64,000 nt of DNA from Gloeopeniophorella convolvens (lineage: Eukaryota > Basidiomycota > Agaricomycetes > Russulales). The notes under the pieces are model-generated. The model made no database searches and was not told the origin of the DNA. It worked only from the letters and a program-made list of their open reading frames with translations. Shown piece by piece: positions 43,833 to 55,317 of the stretch. Within the stretch, counting starts at the first letter, position 1, and each line of letters begins with the position of its first letter. The stretch is taken from assembly GCA_022496205.1 (NCBI GenBank), contig WTXD01000082.1:33588-97587 (forward strand), read 5' to 3'. The position numbers and the translations under genes were made by a program.

Positions 43833-45634
43833 TCAGACGAAGTAATCGGGAGACTGGGGCTTGGATGATGGTGGGGCCGAGAGCGTGCTGCAATCCGACT
43901 CGCTGTCACGCTGAGCCTTAGGTTTTGCCGGCGGCACGCGCGCGATCGGCGACCAGTCTCCTCCAGTGGTCGTGTCCCGTGTGATCATGATCACCGGAGG
44001 CTTGAACGCAAGCCGGGTGTCTATGGGACGGTTGGGCACAGGTCGACCAGAAGACCTGTTAAGGTGTTGTGTCAGCGCGGTAGCGAAACAAGTGAGCAGT
44101 GTTCCGCGAGACGCACTCGTATTCCGTGAAGGACCCGTATTCCGACAGGCCGCGATACATCCGGGTGGCTCCGACGGATCTGTTTGTGGCTGGTCAGCTG
44201 CGATCTGAGCTGGGAGTAGGGGCAACAAACAGAATTGTCACTAGAGGTGAAAGGATGGTCAGAATCAGATACGACGGAAGATATCTCGGTACGGTGCTCA
44301 CGTTCAATGGGTTGGAACATCTTTGGTGGAGGTCGTTAGCAAAGGTGTTTCGAGGGGTATGTATGTCACCTTACCAGGTTAAATGCATCTAGACGTCTAT
44401 CAGAGAAAGATCTAGATACACGAAATGATCTTGCTCACCATTGATGTTCAATGATACAAACACCTGCATGATCTCAGTAGATGTCGTGACGGACCTCCCA
44501 GGCAACGTACCACAGGTAGAACCTCCGCGATAGATGCCAATGCCAACCAGAGGATTCCCTGGCCGCGTGTCTAGTCTCCCATCAATGCAGGTGGGATGAT
44601 GCGCACCTGGTGGTACAACAGGCGCCACAGACCGTACCGACCCGCTCCACGGATACGCCAAAGGCCAACCAACATGGTCACGAGGAGAACGATATCAGAA
44701 ACCAAGATGCCGATCATGTTGTCCAGGATGAGAGACGTGTTCGTCGGCCTGCACGCCTGCACCGTGGAATCCCACACTGTGTGTGCCTACGGGTGAACGT
44801 TCAGACCGGGGTACATCCTGCAAATGCGAACACTATGCACCAAGAATAGATCTAGGTGACGTGTCAGCAACCTATTCTCTCAAATCATGACGGTAGCCAA
44901 ACTGACCTCGGATATTGAGGATAATGCTGAGCAACCAGACCGATATAGATAACAGCGAAACCCATTTGTTGCGATTCCAGATAGCAAAGCTTGAGATGGT
45001 CACAGGTATTAGTACTCGGTCGATGTGGCACAGATGAGGCGTACATGCGAAGCAATATGAGAAACGACGCAAGTGCCAAGGTCAAGTAGGAGAAAAACTG
45101 CGGCGCAAAGCTTAGTGGACGGTACGAGCATTTCGGGTAATCAGATTCCACTCACATACATGGCGGTGTCCCAGCCCTGCATAATCGGGGGTCAGAGCAG
45201 AGGCGCACGCGAGTTTGGATACAACGTACGCGACAGTCAATGTGCCCAGACCCCATATCCTTCTCAATGAAGAGACACGCGAACGTTGTGATACAGGCGA
45301 TTCGACAGAACAAGTAAACCTGATATCGTGAGGATGGCTTTCCGGAAAAGTGTGAGAAGAACACGCACCCAGATCGTCCATCGGTACGGACGCTTGCCTC
45401 GCAGAACGTCAAGCTCGAAGTAACATGTCGAAGCAACCTCCCAGCTGAGGCGGCGCGGCAGCGTCAGATGGTTATCAGGATTCGGAAGAAGTCCAGAACG
45501 TACATGCACAACCCGCCCAGTACGTGGATAAGTTTGACGACGGCGACTGTAGGCCACAAGTGAGTGCCGACGAAAACATATCAGGCAATTCACAACGTAC
45601 GGTAGTCGGTGATGAGGGAGGATTCAGACGACAT
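43833..45634 (-). CDS. Multi-TM receptor-like protein (AIWNR family), copy 2
   Basis: Spliced gene from ATG 45634 (MSSESSLITDY). Exon pieces in phase: LAVVKLIHVLGGLCI; WEVASTCYFELDVL, GKRPYRWTIW; VYLFCRIACITTFACLFIEK; GWDTAMY; FFSYLTLALASFLILLR; FAIWNRNKWVSLLSISVWLL; VWDSTVQACRPTNTSLILD, NMIGILVSDIVLLVTMLVGL, GLWRLLYHQ; GILWLALASIAEVLPV; VFVSLNIN; DAFNL; MFQPIE. It resembles copy 1 at 19486-21351 from end to end. The C-terminal exon (ending PQSPDYFV at 43833) is kept in frame in the relic after copy C, including an in-frame codon indel, so it is probably coding. The junction linking MFQPIE to it is unresolved; a shorter version would stop at 44194. About seven TM helices; function unknown. 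Confidence 0.75.
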
Positions 45635-48022
45635 ACTCGCCAGGGGCAGGATAATTAGCGAAGGACGATAGAAGCTCCAGAGGTTGCTCTCGGTCAATTA
45701 TATACGGTTAGTCCGGAGATTCACGGAAGTAAGGACACGCTGCTACCAGTGTTGCCTCGAGAAGATCAGATGGGAGGGCGCCGGCATGGGAATTAAAGAG
45801 GTTGTAACGCAGAACGAGAGGACGAGCGAGGGCGCTCTGACTCGGGAAGAGCAAGGCGGCGGTCAGTGAGACGAGAGATGGAACTGATGGCCAACTGCCC
45901 CGCCCCGGAGTTAAGTGAGAGTACGGGACCCAAAAAAGGCTAGCGTCAAAGACAGTCTGAGAATGTTGACGTAGTGCGAATAGATGCGACTCGGAACGAG
46001 GTGTCCCGCGTAGGCTCCCAGCGGAATGCGCGCGTGGGCGATGCCCAGGGCGCGTGATAGGAACATAGCAGGTTGATGGTCTCGGGCGTGAAACGAAGGT
46101 GTTTAGAAGGTTCATCGAGCTTGGCCAGTGGATGGAGGTGCTGAGACGCCACAAAGCCCCGAGTCGGAGGTAGGGTGGGGTACAGTAGGCCAACAGTATT
46201 ACACGTGACCTTAAGCGAGCAGCCCTACTGGTTGACAGCCATGAGGTCACCGTCGAAAGCCTCTGGGGTGTTGCATTTCGGTTTCAACACCTCTTACGGA
46301 AGAAGGAAGCTGCTCCACGTAGTATCTCGTGGCTAGGAAGGTGACCGGAGAAGCGGCCGAGACAGCAGAAAGCGGATATGAGCTATAATATGAGCTATAC
46401 CCAGGGAAAGATCGAGTCACATAATGTCTAGCGGGAGGACAGCGGAGGAAACGGCGAGCGATGTTTCCGAGATGTTCATAGCATGAGAGAAAAAGGTCGC
46501 GAAGGCAATGCGAAGGTATGCCCAAGGTCGCTGAAGAGCGACGGCGTAGCGAGTTCCAAAAAAGACAAAGCAGAGGCGCAGAAGAGAGACAGAGAGCTTT
46601 CATACAGTACCAGCCCGAGGGTTCGCAGTGGGCATGGTGAATGTGGCACGGAGATCGTGATCATGATGAGTCCAGAACAAGTCCAGAAATTAGAATTTGC
46701 ATCGTGGCCCGTGGGTTACACGCGCACGTGGATTTCGCGTGACCGTATCTCCGGCCCGACCTGGTCCGACAGACCGGTAGGCCTGAGACAGTGAGCCTCA
46801 GTGAGCCTGACTCACGGCCTGCCTGAACGCAGTCACCGATCAACGTCAATGTCCAACCACAACCCTATCCTACCCTGGAGCCCAGCTCATCTCTATGTCA
46901 ATGGATCGACTATCATTTGCGATGACTAAGGTCTGTACGTACGTGGAGACCAACTCAGCTCAGCTCAGGACATAAGTTGCAGGCTTGCCCGACCAACGCT
47001 GCCAAGAACACCGCGCCACCTGACCCCAGGCACCAGGGCGTGCGGATCTCGGGCATACATGCCCGACGCGATCCGCCAGCCCGAATGTACACAAAAGAAG
47101 GAACGGCCTGTGGCTCGACTTGCAGCTGGTCAGAAAATCGAAACCTTCTCGCCGCATTCAACAAGGGTAAGTTACTAAAAGAGTTGCTGTGTTCCCTTGC
47201 AGACGTGACCGTAGGGACGTCCTTGATAGAACCACAGTGGCACTTGGGAACGTGTTGTACAAGTACTAAAATTCTTAATGTGAGCGGTGAGACAGATCAC
47301 TAGGGCGACGCGCTGAGCCGATTAGAATTATGCATGTAGCGTTTTGATAGCGTCGTCCCAACCCCGGCCTCGCATATCTCGCATATACCCTGCACACTGT
47401 ATCGTTTAGCTCACACATGGTGCGCGCGACTTGGTACGCCTGATCTCACTGACCAACCTCAACCGACCGCGAGACCGCACAATCAATGGCCCGGGAACTC
47501 GGCCTCGAGTTAATTGAGCTCTGCGGGAACTGAACAGGACCCTGGAGGCATGGAAGACCCGAAGCCCGACCTGGCCCGAATGGCCGAGCACGCAAACACG
47601 TCTGAGCAACCGCGCGTGAGTATGTTTTGATGTCGCTGAAAGACGCATGGGACGGCTCCTATCGCGCGAAGCAGCGCACCGCCTCCAGGGGCATGAAAAG
47701 AAGTCGCGGGAGCCTGGAGGTGCTAGACTTCTGTGCTTCTATTCGCAGGCTCGCGGCCTGCAGATATGCGCGCAGGCGTCGAGTCTGGGCGTGGGCGCGG
47801 GCGCGGAGCTGCGCGCAAATGGGAGGCGTTTGGTCAGCCGGGTCGGTGCGAGTGTCGACTAGTAAAAGGTGGGCCGCGTGCATAAATACTACAGATAAGT
47901 ACAGCTGAACAGCGGGGTCAGACGGCGAACGCATGCTGGTGGTCGGTCTGGATTATAGGTGTTGTGTATAGAGAAATGCAACCGCATCGTGCGTGGGACA
48001 ACCAAGAACATGTCTGCATACC
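45635..48022. other. 2.4-kb stretch without a confident gene
   Basis: A 180-codon minus-strand frame (45708-46250) and shorter frames on both strands lack any family pattern and have poor splice context. The last part is the 3' flank of the MFS gene. I see no clear repeat or TE end. Confidence 0.35.
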
Positions 48023-50315
48023 TCACGCAGCAGGGGCCGCGCCCGCCTCGCGCGTCTGCACCTGTGTCTGCGCTTGCGAGAGCTCGACGTCGGGCTGCTT
48101 GTCACGGTTGATGACGGGTAGGTCCTCACGCCCCCAATCCTCGTCGATGTGCGTGTGCAACTCGAGCTGCCGCATCCCGAGGCTGCTCAGGAATCCCGCG
48201 AGCGAGATCCCGAGCACAACCTGCCACACCACCTTGAGCGCCTCAGCGAACGTCGCGCGCACTTGGTCCTTGAGTGGCGGGACGAGAGTCGGGATCACCG
48301 GGATCGTCTCGAACGCGATCTCGACGCCCTGAGGGAACTGCTGCAGGAAGCCCTCAGGCAGCTTGCGCTTCAGCTCGTTCTGCAGGATCGCCCCACCCAC
48401 GGTGACGCCCCAGATCTGTCCATGCGAGCCTGGCAGTTAGCACGAGCGAGCGTGGATGGGGAGCTGCGAGACGCACGAAGCCGAAGTTCCGCGAGAAGAC
48501 GAAAAGCGCCATCGCGGGCGCGGTCTGTGTGACAGGGATGGACGCGAGGATAGGGAAGAGCGAGACGACGTAAATGGTGCCAGCGCCGGCGCCAATGACA
48601 ATCTGGAAGCCAACAGTGCGCCCGACGGAAGTGTCGTCGCGCAGTGTCGTGAGCAGCCCCGCACCAACAGCCATGGCCGCCCAGCCAAGATAGGTTGGTA
48701 TCGTGTATTTGCCTGTCTTCTTCACTGCGGTGCCTACGACAATCCCGATCAGGCTGGTGCTATAGGACAAGCCAAAAATGTCGATGCCGGCGTTTGTCGG
48801 GCTTTTATCCTTGCACGCCTCGAAGAAAACGGGAAACCAGTCTGCCAATCAAATCATGTTAGCAACCACCATGCCAGCTTTCAGAAGGCACGCACAACTA
48901 AGAGTTGCAAGGACCACAGCCATGAAGAAGTTCTGGATGTATCCACTTGTCGCTGTCCAATCGAGTCTCAGCAAGATGGGAACCTGTACAAAAGTCATGC
49001 TCTAGTTCTCGGCTAGCCTTGTCAAAGGCACGTACGACCGGAGGCTTGACGAAGTAGAATTCATAGTATAAAAACACACCCAACCCGGCGAAACCGAGGA
49101 TCAGGGGAACGAGAACCTTGGCAGAACTCCAGGAGAATTGTACTCCTCCCCATGTGAGTCCAATGACTATGGACGTCGTGGAGCCGATGATGAGTCCGTT
49201 TCCTCTGCAAGTGATACTGAGTGTCCTGGTTGTCCGCAAAGACGCGAATCCTTACATTATGTCCATCTTGCTCAGCTTCTCGCGCAAGGTTGCTGGTGGT
49301 GTCCTGAGACGCATAAACAAAATGACAAGTGTGGCGTTGAATGCGCAGATAGGAAGGTTGAGATCTGCAGCAGTTCTTCCGTGAGTGAGCGTCCATCACT
49401 AGTCCGAACGGGTGTCCTACAAAAAAACCATCGCCTAGGTGCTGTAAGCCGGACTGGTGAAGCAGGCCAGGCGCCAAGGGAAAACGCACCATTGTCCATG
49501 CTGGGCCAGCGATCCTGCGATGACAGGACCGACACCTCCACCAACCGCCCATGCACTGGATTTCATGAACGTTAGCGCCATTGACTCGCTCATGACGGAC
49601 AATAGTCGTACAACGCCAACAGCCCGCTGAACGTGCCGCGCTCACGCAGCGTGACAAGGTCGGACAGCATGATTTGCACCGACGACATGATGGCACCGGC
49701 GCCAAGACCCTGCACCGCTGCGGATGTATACTTAGCACGCATACACTTGGGCCAACAGGTGACGGGAGGACGCACTCCTGCCGGCGATGAGCATGTTCAT
49801 GTTCTGGGCGGCGCCAGATATGGCACTTCCAAGGGCAAAGAGGAAAATCGCGGATAACATGATTGGCCGCCGTCCGATGATCTGTGCATCCATTTAGCTG
49901 TATCCGTGCGGATATGCATTCCACCACCGGGATGCACACACCTGTGTCAGGCCACCGCATAGCGGGACCAACGCCGTCGAACCCAGCGCGTACGCTGAAC
50001 CGACCCAGATGAACTGCTCGCCCTGCAACTCACGGATGATCACTGGGAGCGCTGCACCAATGCCTGTCTTCGAACCGCACACACAGTTAGATTGTACGAT
50101 CGGGCATTCGTGCGCATACAACTCACGAATTCGACGGCGACCGAGAGGACGGAGAGCGCGAGGGAGAAGATGATGCACCAGAACTTCCAGTCCTTGGGCA
50201 CGCCACCGTTGTGCAAGGCGGTGCTCGCACGGACATTTGTGCGGACGATGCTCTTCTGCAAGGACGCACTCGAGTGTTCAAACGAGGGCTTCGGGGACGG
50301 CAAGGGCTGCTCCAT
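48023..50315 (-). CDS. MFS drug:H+ antiporter-type transporter
   Basis: Spliced major-facilitator gene, start ATG 50315 (MEQ, then a polar N-tail), stop 48023, about 540-560 residues. Exon 1 (50127-50315) ends in TM1 (WCIIFSLALSVLSVAVEF); exon 2 (49942-50067) reads GIGAALPVII, FIWVGSAYALGSTALVPL. Next come IIGRRPIMLSAIFLFALG (motif A region), VQGLGAGAIMSSVQIM, the antiporter motif WAVGGGVGPVIAGSL, RWFFYLNLPICAFNATLV, PATLREKLSKMDIM, and GLIIGSTTSIVIGLTWGG. The long 3' exons read FFEACKDKSPTNAGI, YLGWAAMAVGAGLLTTL and ILASIPVTQTAPAMALF. The tail is hydrophilic. The long N-terminus and the KMDIMG word after TM6 place it in the 14-TM DHA2-like group, which exports drugs or metabolites at the plasma membrane. 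Substrate unknown. Confidence 0.9.
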
Positions 50316-52943
50316 GGCGTTCAAGCGCGACGCGAGGGATAGTCGAGTGGGCCTGGGGAAAAGTCTGCGGGCTGGTCCCCCGAGAAGGAGAGAAGAATGC
50401 TGGACGATTTCCAGGGGACACTGGCCTGATACAGCTTAAATCGAAACCGTAGGTCCCTGCCGATTGTCCCCATATACACGCGTGTCTGACAAAACCATCA
50501 TGAGCGGAGCAGGAAGTTGAACGTTGAGCCCTCGACGCAGGGTCGTCATTTTGTGTTGGCAGGCGGTTTCTCGGCATCAGCACCGAACGCTTGATTGAGA
50601 CCTTGGCCGTAATCCCGAGAAGTGGAAAAGGGCCTACGGTTTTGGTTTTAGCTGTGTTGTGCGAGCGAGATAGTCTCCACGTGCAGACCTTGGTAACCAC
50701 AGATGATAGTCGATCTGTTCACGAGCGAGGGGCGGCGTGCCGGGGCCCCTTGCTTCCATGGCCGGGCATTACTAAGGCCGGGCATCGGGCTCGGTCTGGC
50801 GCCTCGGGCATAGAGACGCTTCCCTGCAGAAAAGGAAGTTCTATTAGACAGTATCTGCTGGAGTAATTATTGGGATTTCATAGTCACAAATGGGCTCCTC
50901 CATAGTGTAAATTGGCAGCCGCCCAACTGGGACTCCACACCCCCAGATATGCTTGTCCCTATCAGACAGTGTTCTTGTGCATTTGTTTGCCCAGCGAGAT
51001 ATTGGGATATGGCTAGATATATTGCAATATATTCCGATATATTCCGATTTCTCTGAAAATATTCAGAGATCTCTCGAGCAAAACAATAATATGTATTTTG
51101 ACCACCTGCGGAGACAAAGTCTGGGTCTCGGTTTTGCAAGAGAGATATCTAGAGATATCTCCGCAATACATCCGAAGATCACGATTGCAAAACCAAGGTA
51201 TGGAAATCTAATCCTGAGGATCTCTGAATATCTTGTGATATTGTGCGATATATTGTGATGTATTGCGATATATCGCGATGACTCTTACGACATCTTGCGC
51301 AACCTTCAACCCGGGGCTTCGCATCTCCCTCTCTCTTGCGATCCAATAGAAATCTATATTTCGAAAGTCATCCGGTCCACTTGTGATCACTCGCACCACA
51401 CTCAGCAACTTGAATGCCAATCGGGGCGCACACGCCTTGATGTTCAATACGTCGCTATCGGGGCAGCGAAGGGCCTGTGGGCATGTGACAGTGGGTGCAC
51501 TGCGCCGCGGCGGACCCAGGGCGGGCGGGCGGCGGGTATGGCGGGCTGCTAGGTCGCAGGCTGGAGCTCGCCCGAGCACACGACGCGGTGACTCGAGACC
51601 ATCTATTGCACTGTGGCTACATACATTCAGGGGGGAGGATGGACGCAGACTCCTGGCGGCCACTCGCCTGCTCTCTGCTGCATCACCCCGCGGCCATTGC
51701 TGCTGCCGCTACCCGTGCACGGATGCGTCATTCATAAGACCGACGCGTACGCCAGCCATGGTAGGTGCAGGTACGCGCTAAGGTCCGACAGAGGCCACGC
51801 GCTGCACCGGCAGGTCTCGTCCGACCGCGCGCGTGCGTTGCTGCACCTAGTTCCCGCCGCCCGCACCGCCCGGCGGCTTCATAGCATACTCGTACATCCG
51901 CCTACGCTCCACAGGATGATCTCACGTCCATTCGCGCCACGCAGCTGCCAGCGCCGCCGTCGCTTGACAGCCCGCCGCCGTTCCTCGAGAGCCCGAGCTG
52001 CGCGGGCGCCGGCGCCGCATGCAGACGGGGCTCGCGGACGTGTGGGTCACGCCGCTGGCATCACAAGCAAATCGTAAGTGCCGCGATCGGTTGCATACTA
52101 CGGTAACATCTCACCAGCGATGTAAGCCGATTGCACCCACGTACAACCCGGCTCCCAACCAGCCGGCCTCGGGAGTGTCGCTATGAATGGCTTCAGCTTC
52201 AATGTTTACACCACCAGAAAAGTGATGCGTCCTGAGGTTGACTCGGCTGAGACCAGTCGGAGGCCATCCTAAATGTAGTCCGTAGTTCGTTTTCGTCAGT
52301 TAAGCGTAGGATCGAGCAATAATAGATTCCGTTGATTACCGGATGCTTCCACCGTACGGACGGCCACTCGGGCTGACTGTGGTCCTAAGTACTACTCAGG
52401 AACCAGTAAGCATTGCACGGAGCGGCACGCGACACGACTATCCGTCTCAAATTTCAACAACCCTCGGCAGCATCACTAAATCATCCTGGCGACGCGACCC
52501 AAAACATCCCGAGGTTCGACAGGCTCCATCCTGAGGCCTCCAAGGATCCGTGCCCAATCCTAAATGGGTCATTGCCATGGGCTGTCACGATTTGGTTCCT
52601 GGCACTTGTGCCGGGATCGACTCGAGCTTGCAAGTGAGATCACTGGGTGTTGGCCTATGACAAGACCCAGTAGTTGCGGGAGAACACACGCGAGGCAAGA
52701 CATTGAACGGCTCAGGGATTCAGAGTGCAAATCCCCAAGATCTCTGGGCTCCCGCAGGGAGCCCTGACATGGGTGACCCTGATTCCAGGTTGTCCGACTT
52801 CCGTGCACAACGTTTTGAGCTGTCCGTCGCTCGTTGTTGTTTTAACCAGAAGCTTTGTGTCATTCACTCTACAGTAGTTGCTCGGATGATGCCACGGTGT
52901 ATTTGAGATTCAAAAAAAAACAGTACAGAAAAGCGTGCGCAAA
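50316..52943. other. 2.6-kb region between MFS gene and transposon
   Basis: No supported gene. It contains the AT-rich GATAT patch (50985-51290) and a GC-rich stretch (51480-52070) with a 154-codon plus-strand frame that is Arg/Ala/His-rich and looks accidental. The left boundary of the transposon probably lies in the last few hundred bases, but I found no convincing terminal repeat. Confidence 0.4.
50985..51290. repeat. AT-rich GATAT-word repeat with inverted segments
   Basis: Dense recurrence of GATATATT, TTGCGATATAT, GAGATATC and related words. A left part (AAATATTCAGAGATCTCT near 51058) is roughly inverted relative to a right part (GGATCTCTGAATATCTTG near 51218). It is out of character with its surroundings and may be a decayed transposon or a self-pairing transcript. 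Confidence 0.6.
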
Positions 52944-55116
52944 CTACAGGGTCCCGAGGATCGCCGCCATGCTACCTATCGCACCAGATGACGAGCTTGG
53001 TCCATGTGCACCTCCGAGACCATCACCAGTGGAGTTCGCTGGTGCGTCGCTGGGTCGGAAGTCGTCGAGGAACGGGTTCACGACAGGAGTGGGCTTGAAC
53101 CTTGCGTAGTCGCGTTCGAGAGTCTCATCGATATACCTGAGGTGACAGTAAAGTCTATGTTAGTCCCAGATTTGTTGAGCATGAAAGGGAGAATATAGCT
53201 CACTTTAACCACCCTGGCGAGGACCAAGATCTTCCGAATTGTTCCGGCTGCATGCGAGCGACAAACCACTTCTCAACCATTGACCAAAAGTCACTTCCCT
53301 TTGGCTGGGACGCGGAGGATAACGCGGGCGTGGCGCGCTTACGCTTTTTGGGCCGTGAGGTTGCGCTTGACATGGCGCTGGGAGGTCGTGAGCCGTCCTC
53401 GGTGTCAGCATAGTCTGGTGTGGCAGTGTTCGCGCTCCGAGTGATGTCGGCCTGAGTGGGCTGCAAGTCGTCGTCATCTTCTTCATCGGGTTCACATGCT
53501 CGGTCCAAGAGTTGAGTGTGTTCTAGTGCAAATCGGCGCTGATCAACAAAGTCAGAAGTTCGTAGCAGTACAATCGAGGTACCATATACTTACTAGCATT
53601 GCAATGTGTGCTATGACGGGACGCCCGAGAAGCAACCGACCGAACCCAGAAGAGGAAAACCGATTGGCCACATTGCACACGAAGTCATCCAACGGCATTG
53701 TATTAGGCCCAATGACGCTATCGCGAAGCTGTAAACTATGTTATAACACTGGCAGTAGTCAGGGGTGAATGACTGCATACCATCTCTCGGTACGCGTTTC
53801 GCAGGCTTGAACAGGTACGCCGGATGTTGCTTGCTAGGTGCCGCTGTCTTGACAGATTGCCAAATATATTGAAAAGGCGAAGCTCCTTCTGCTTTTCGCG
53901 GAGCTTGATCTGGGTATAGGAATTGCGATGATGAACGCTGTGAGTTACACAAGCCATTGCAGCAGGACATATGCTTACTTCTACATCGACATGCATCTTC
54001 ATGTACAGGACACGATTTGAATCGAGGAGGAGCTCCCCGGCAACGAGGCGGATGTTCATCTATACATTAAATCAATCAGCTAGCAACAAAAATCTAGGCT
54101 AAATGCTTACCTTCTGTTCCTGTGTGAGAGAGAATGTTTCTTCAAGCCGAACATGGATGTCAGACATCATTGCGCGATCAGCGCGCATACTCTCAGCCAA
54201 GGCGCGACACTCCTTGAGGATCGCATACATGACACCTATCTGATATATGTCCAATTGCATGTGTCCCTTAGAAATCCCCTGCGCTATCTAACTTCTTGTA
54301 AGTTGTCGAGTTGATAAATATAAAATATAAGAATACCTTTGGCACAGAGCGGAGAACATCGCGGTAAGCTTCGTCTGCTACTGTGAAGCCCATGGAGTCC
54401 CCGACAGCTTCAATGAAGCTCGCGCTGACTCCGGGATCAGGTTCTGTGTCAAAGTCGATATCATAGAACTGCGGCATGCCACCAGCTTGACCTGATGCAG
54501 CGGCAGGTACTCGCGGTGACTCTGATGGTCGGACAGGCTGTGGCTGTACAACCTGGTGGGAGCTGAGTGGCCGTGATGCGGCAGCTCTCGGAGACAGGGT
54601 GTGAGATTGGCTTGTGCTTGTCATGGGAAGTCTGAGCGAAGATCCAGCCTGAGGAGCCGGAGGAGCCGGGGCATGATACCTATGTTGTGTGTGGTTGATG
54701 GAAGCTGTGCTGTGATGCGGTGCAAAAGCCGCTGAATGAGCCACGAGAGGCCCTTGCTGGATGTTGTAGAACTGGTGAGGTGGTGTAGGTGTGGTGAGCG
54801 CGGAAGGGGTATAAGGTGCGGCAGAGGAGAAAGCAGCGTCAGTGGGACCGCGTCCATTGCTGACAACTGATGGTGTGGAAGGGGTCGATGGAAAGTTATA
54901 TTGGGGTGTCCCCATGAGCAGCTCGAGGAAACTGGCCAGGAGCTTTTGCTTTGCTGGCGGGAGTGGTGAGTGTTTGAGAACGAACTCGCTTGGCAACGGC
55001 TGTTGGTCATGATCGGCGGGATGTTGCAGCCGCTGCCGGAGCCTTGATTGAAGCAGAGATCATCTTGTGTCAGATTACGAAGATAAGCACTCAAGCACTC
55101 ACTGATTGGCGTCCAT
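52944..55116 (-). CDS. Plavaka-associated accessory protein (second element gene)
   Basis: Spliced gene from ATG 55116 whose first exon is only 14 nt (55103-55116, MDAN plus two bases). Exon 2 (54337-55042) gives LRQRLQHPADHDQQPLPSEF, VLKHSPLPPAKQKLL, a long Ser/Pro/His-rich disordered part, then a structured end (YDIDFDTEPDPGVS, EAYRDVLRSVPK). Later exons read MQLDIYQIGVMYAILKECRA, RLEETFSLTQEQK; MNIRLVAGELLLDSNRVLY; NSYTQIKLREKQKELRLFNI, IRRTCSSLRNAYREM. The final part is acidic (PDEEDDDDLQPTQAD), has a KKRKR nuclear signal, then FWSMVEKWFVARM and ends SMAAILGTL. It lies 200 bp after the transposase gene in the same direction. The pattern LREK...RTCSSLRN recalls an uncharacterised family often seen in Agaricomycete genomes. 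A helper or end-binding role, like TNPA-type proteins of plant CACTA elements, is inference. Confidence 0.65.
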
Positions 55117-55317
55117 GTCGGAAACAGAAATTGAAGTTGAACGTCAAACGTTGGACCTCAGTGAGAGAGCAGGTGGTGGGTGGGTTAGATGCGGTGATGG
55201 ATCACGTCACACTGCCGTCACATGGCTTCATTGGACATGTGCCAGGTTCGTGTATTCGCCCGGCAGTTTACCCACTGATTTAGCAGGTTGTACATAGTGC
55301 AGAACACAGCGATAGTA

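Noticed and set aside
45708..46250. 180-codon minus-strand ORF
   Set aside because: Starts close upstream of the AIWNR copy 2 start, Ser/Arg/Leu-rich, no domain or splice context.
51613..52077. 154-codon plus-strand ORF in a GC-rich stretch
   Set aside because: Arg/His/Ala-rich with no pattern; overlapping frames are open in the same place, as expected from composition.
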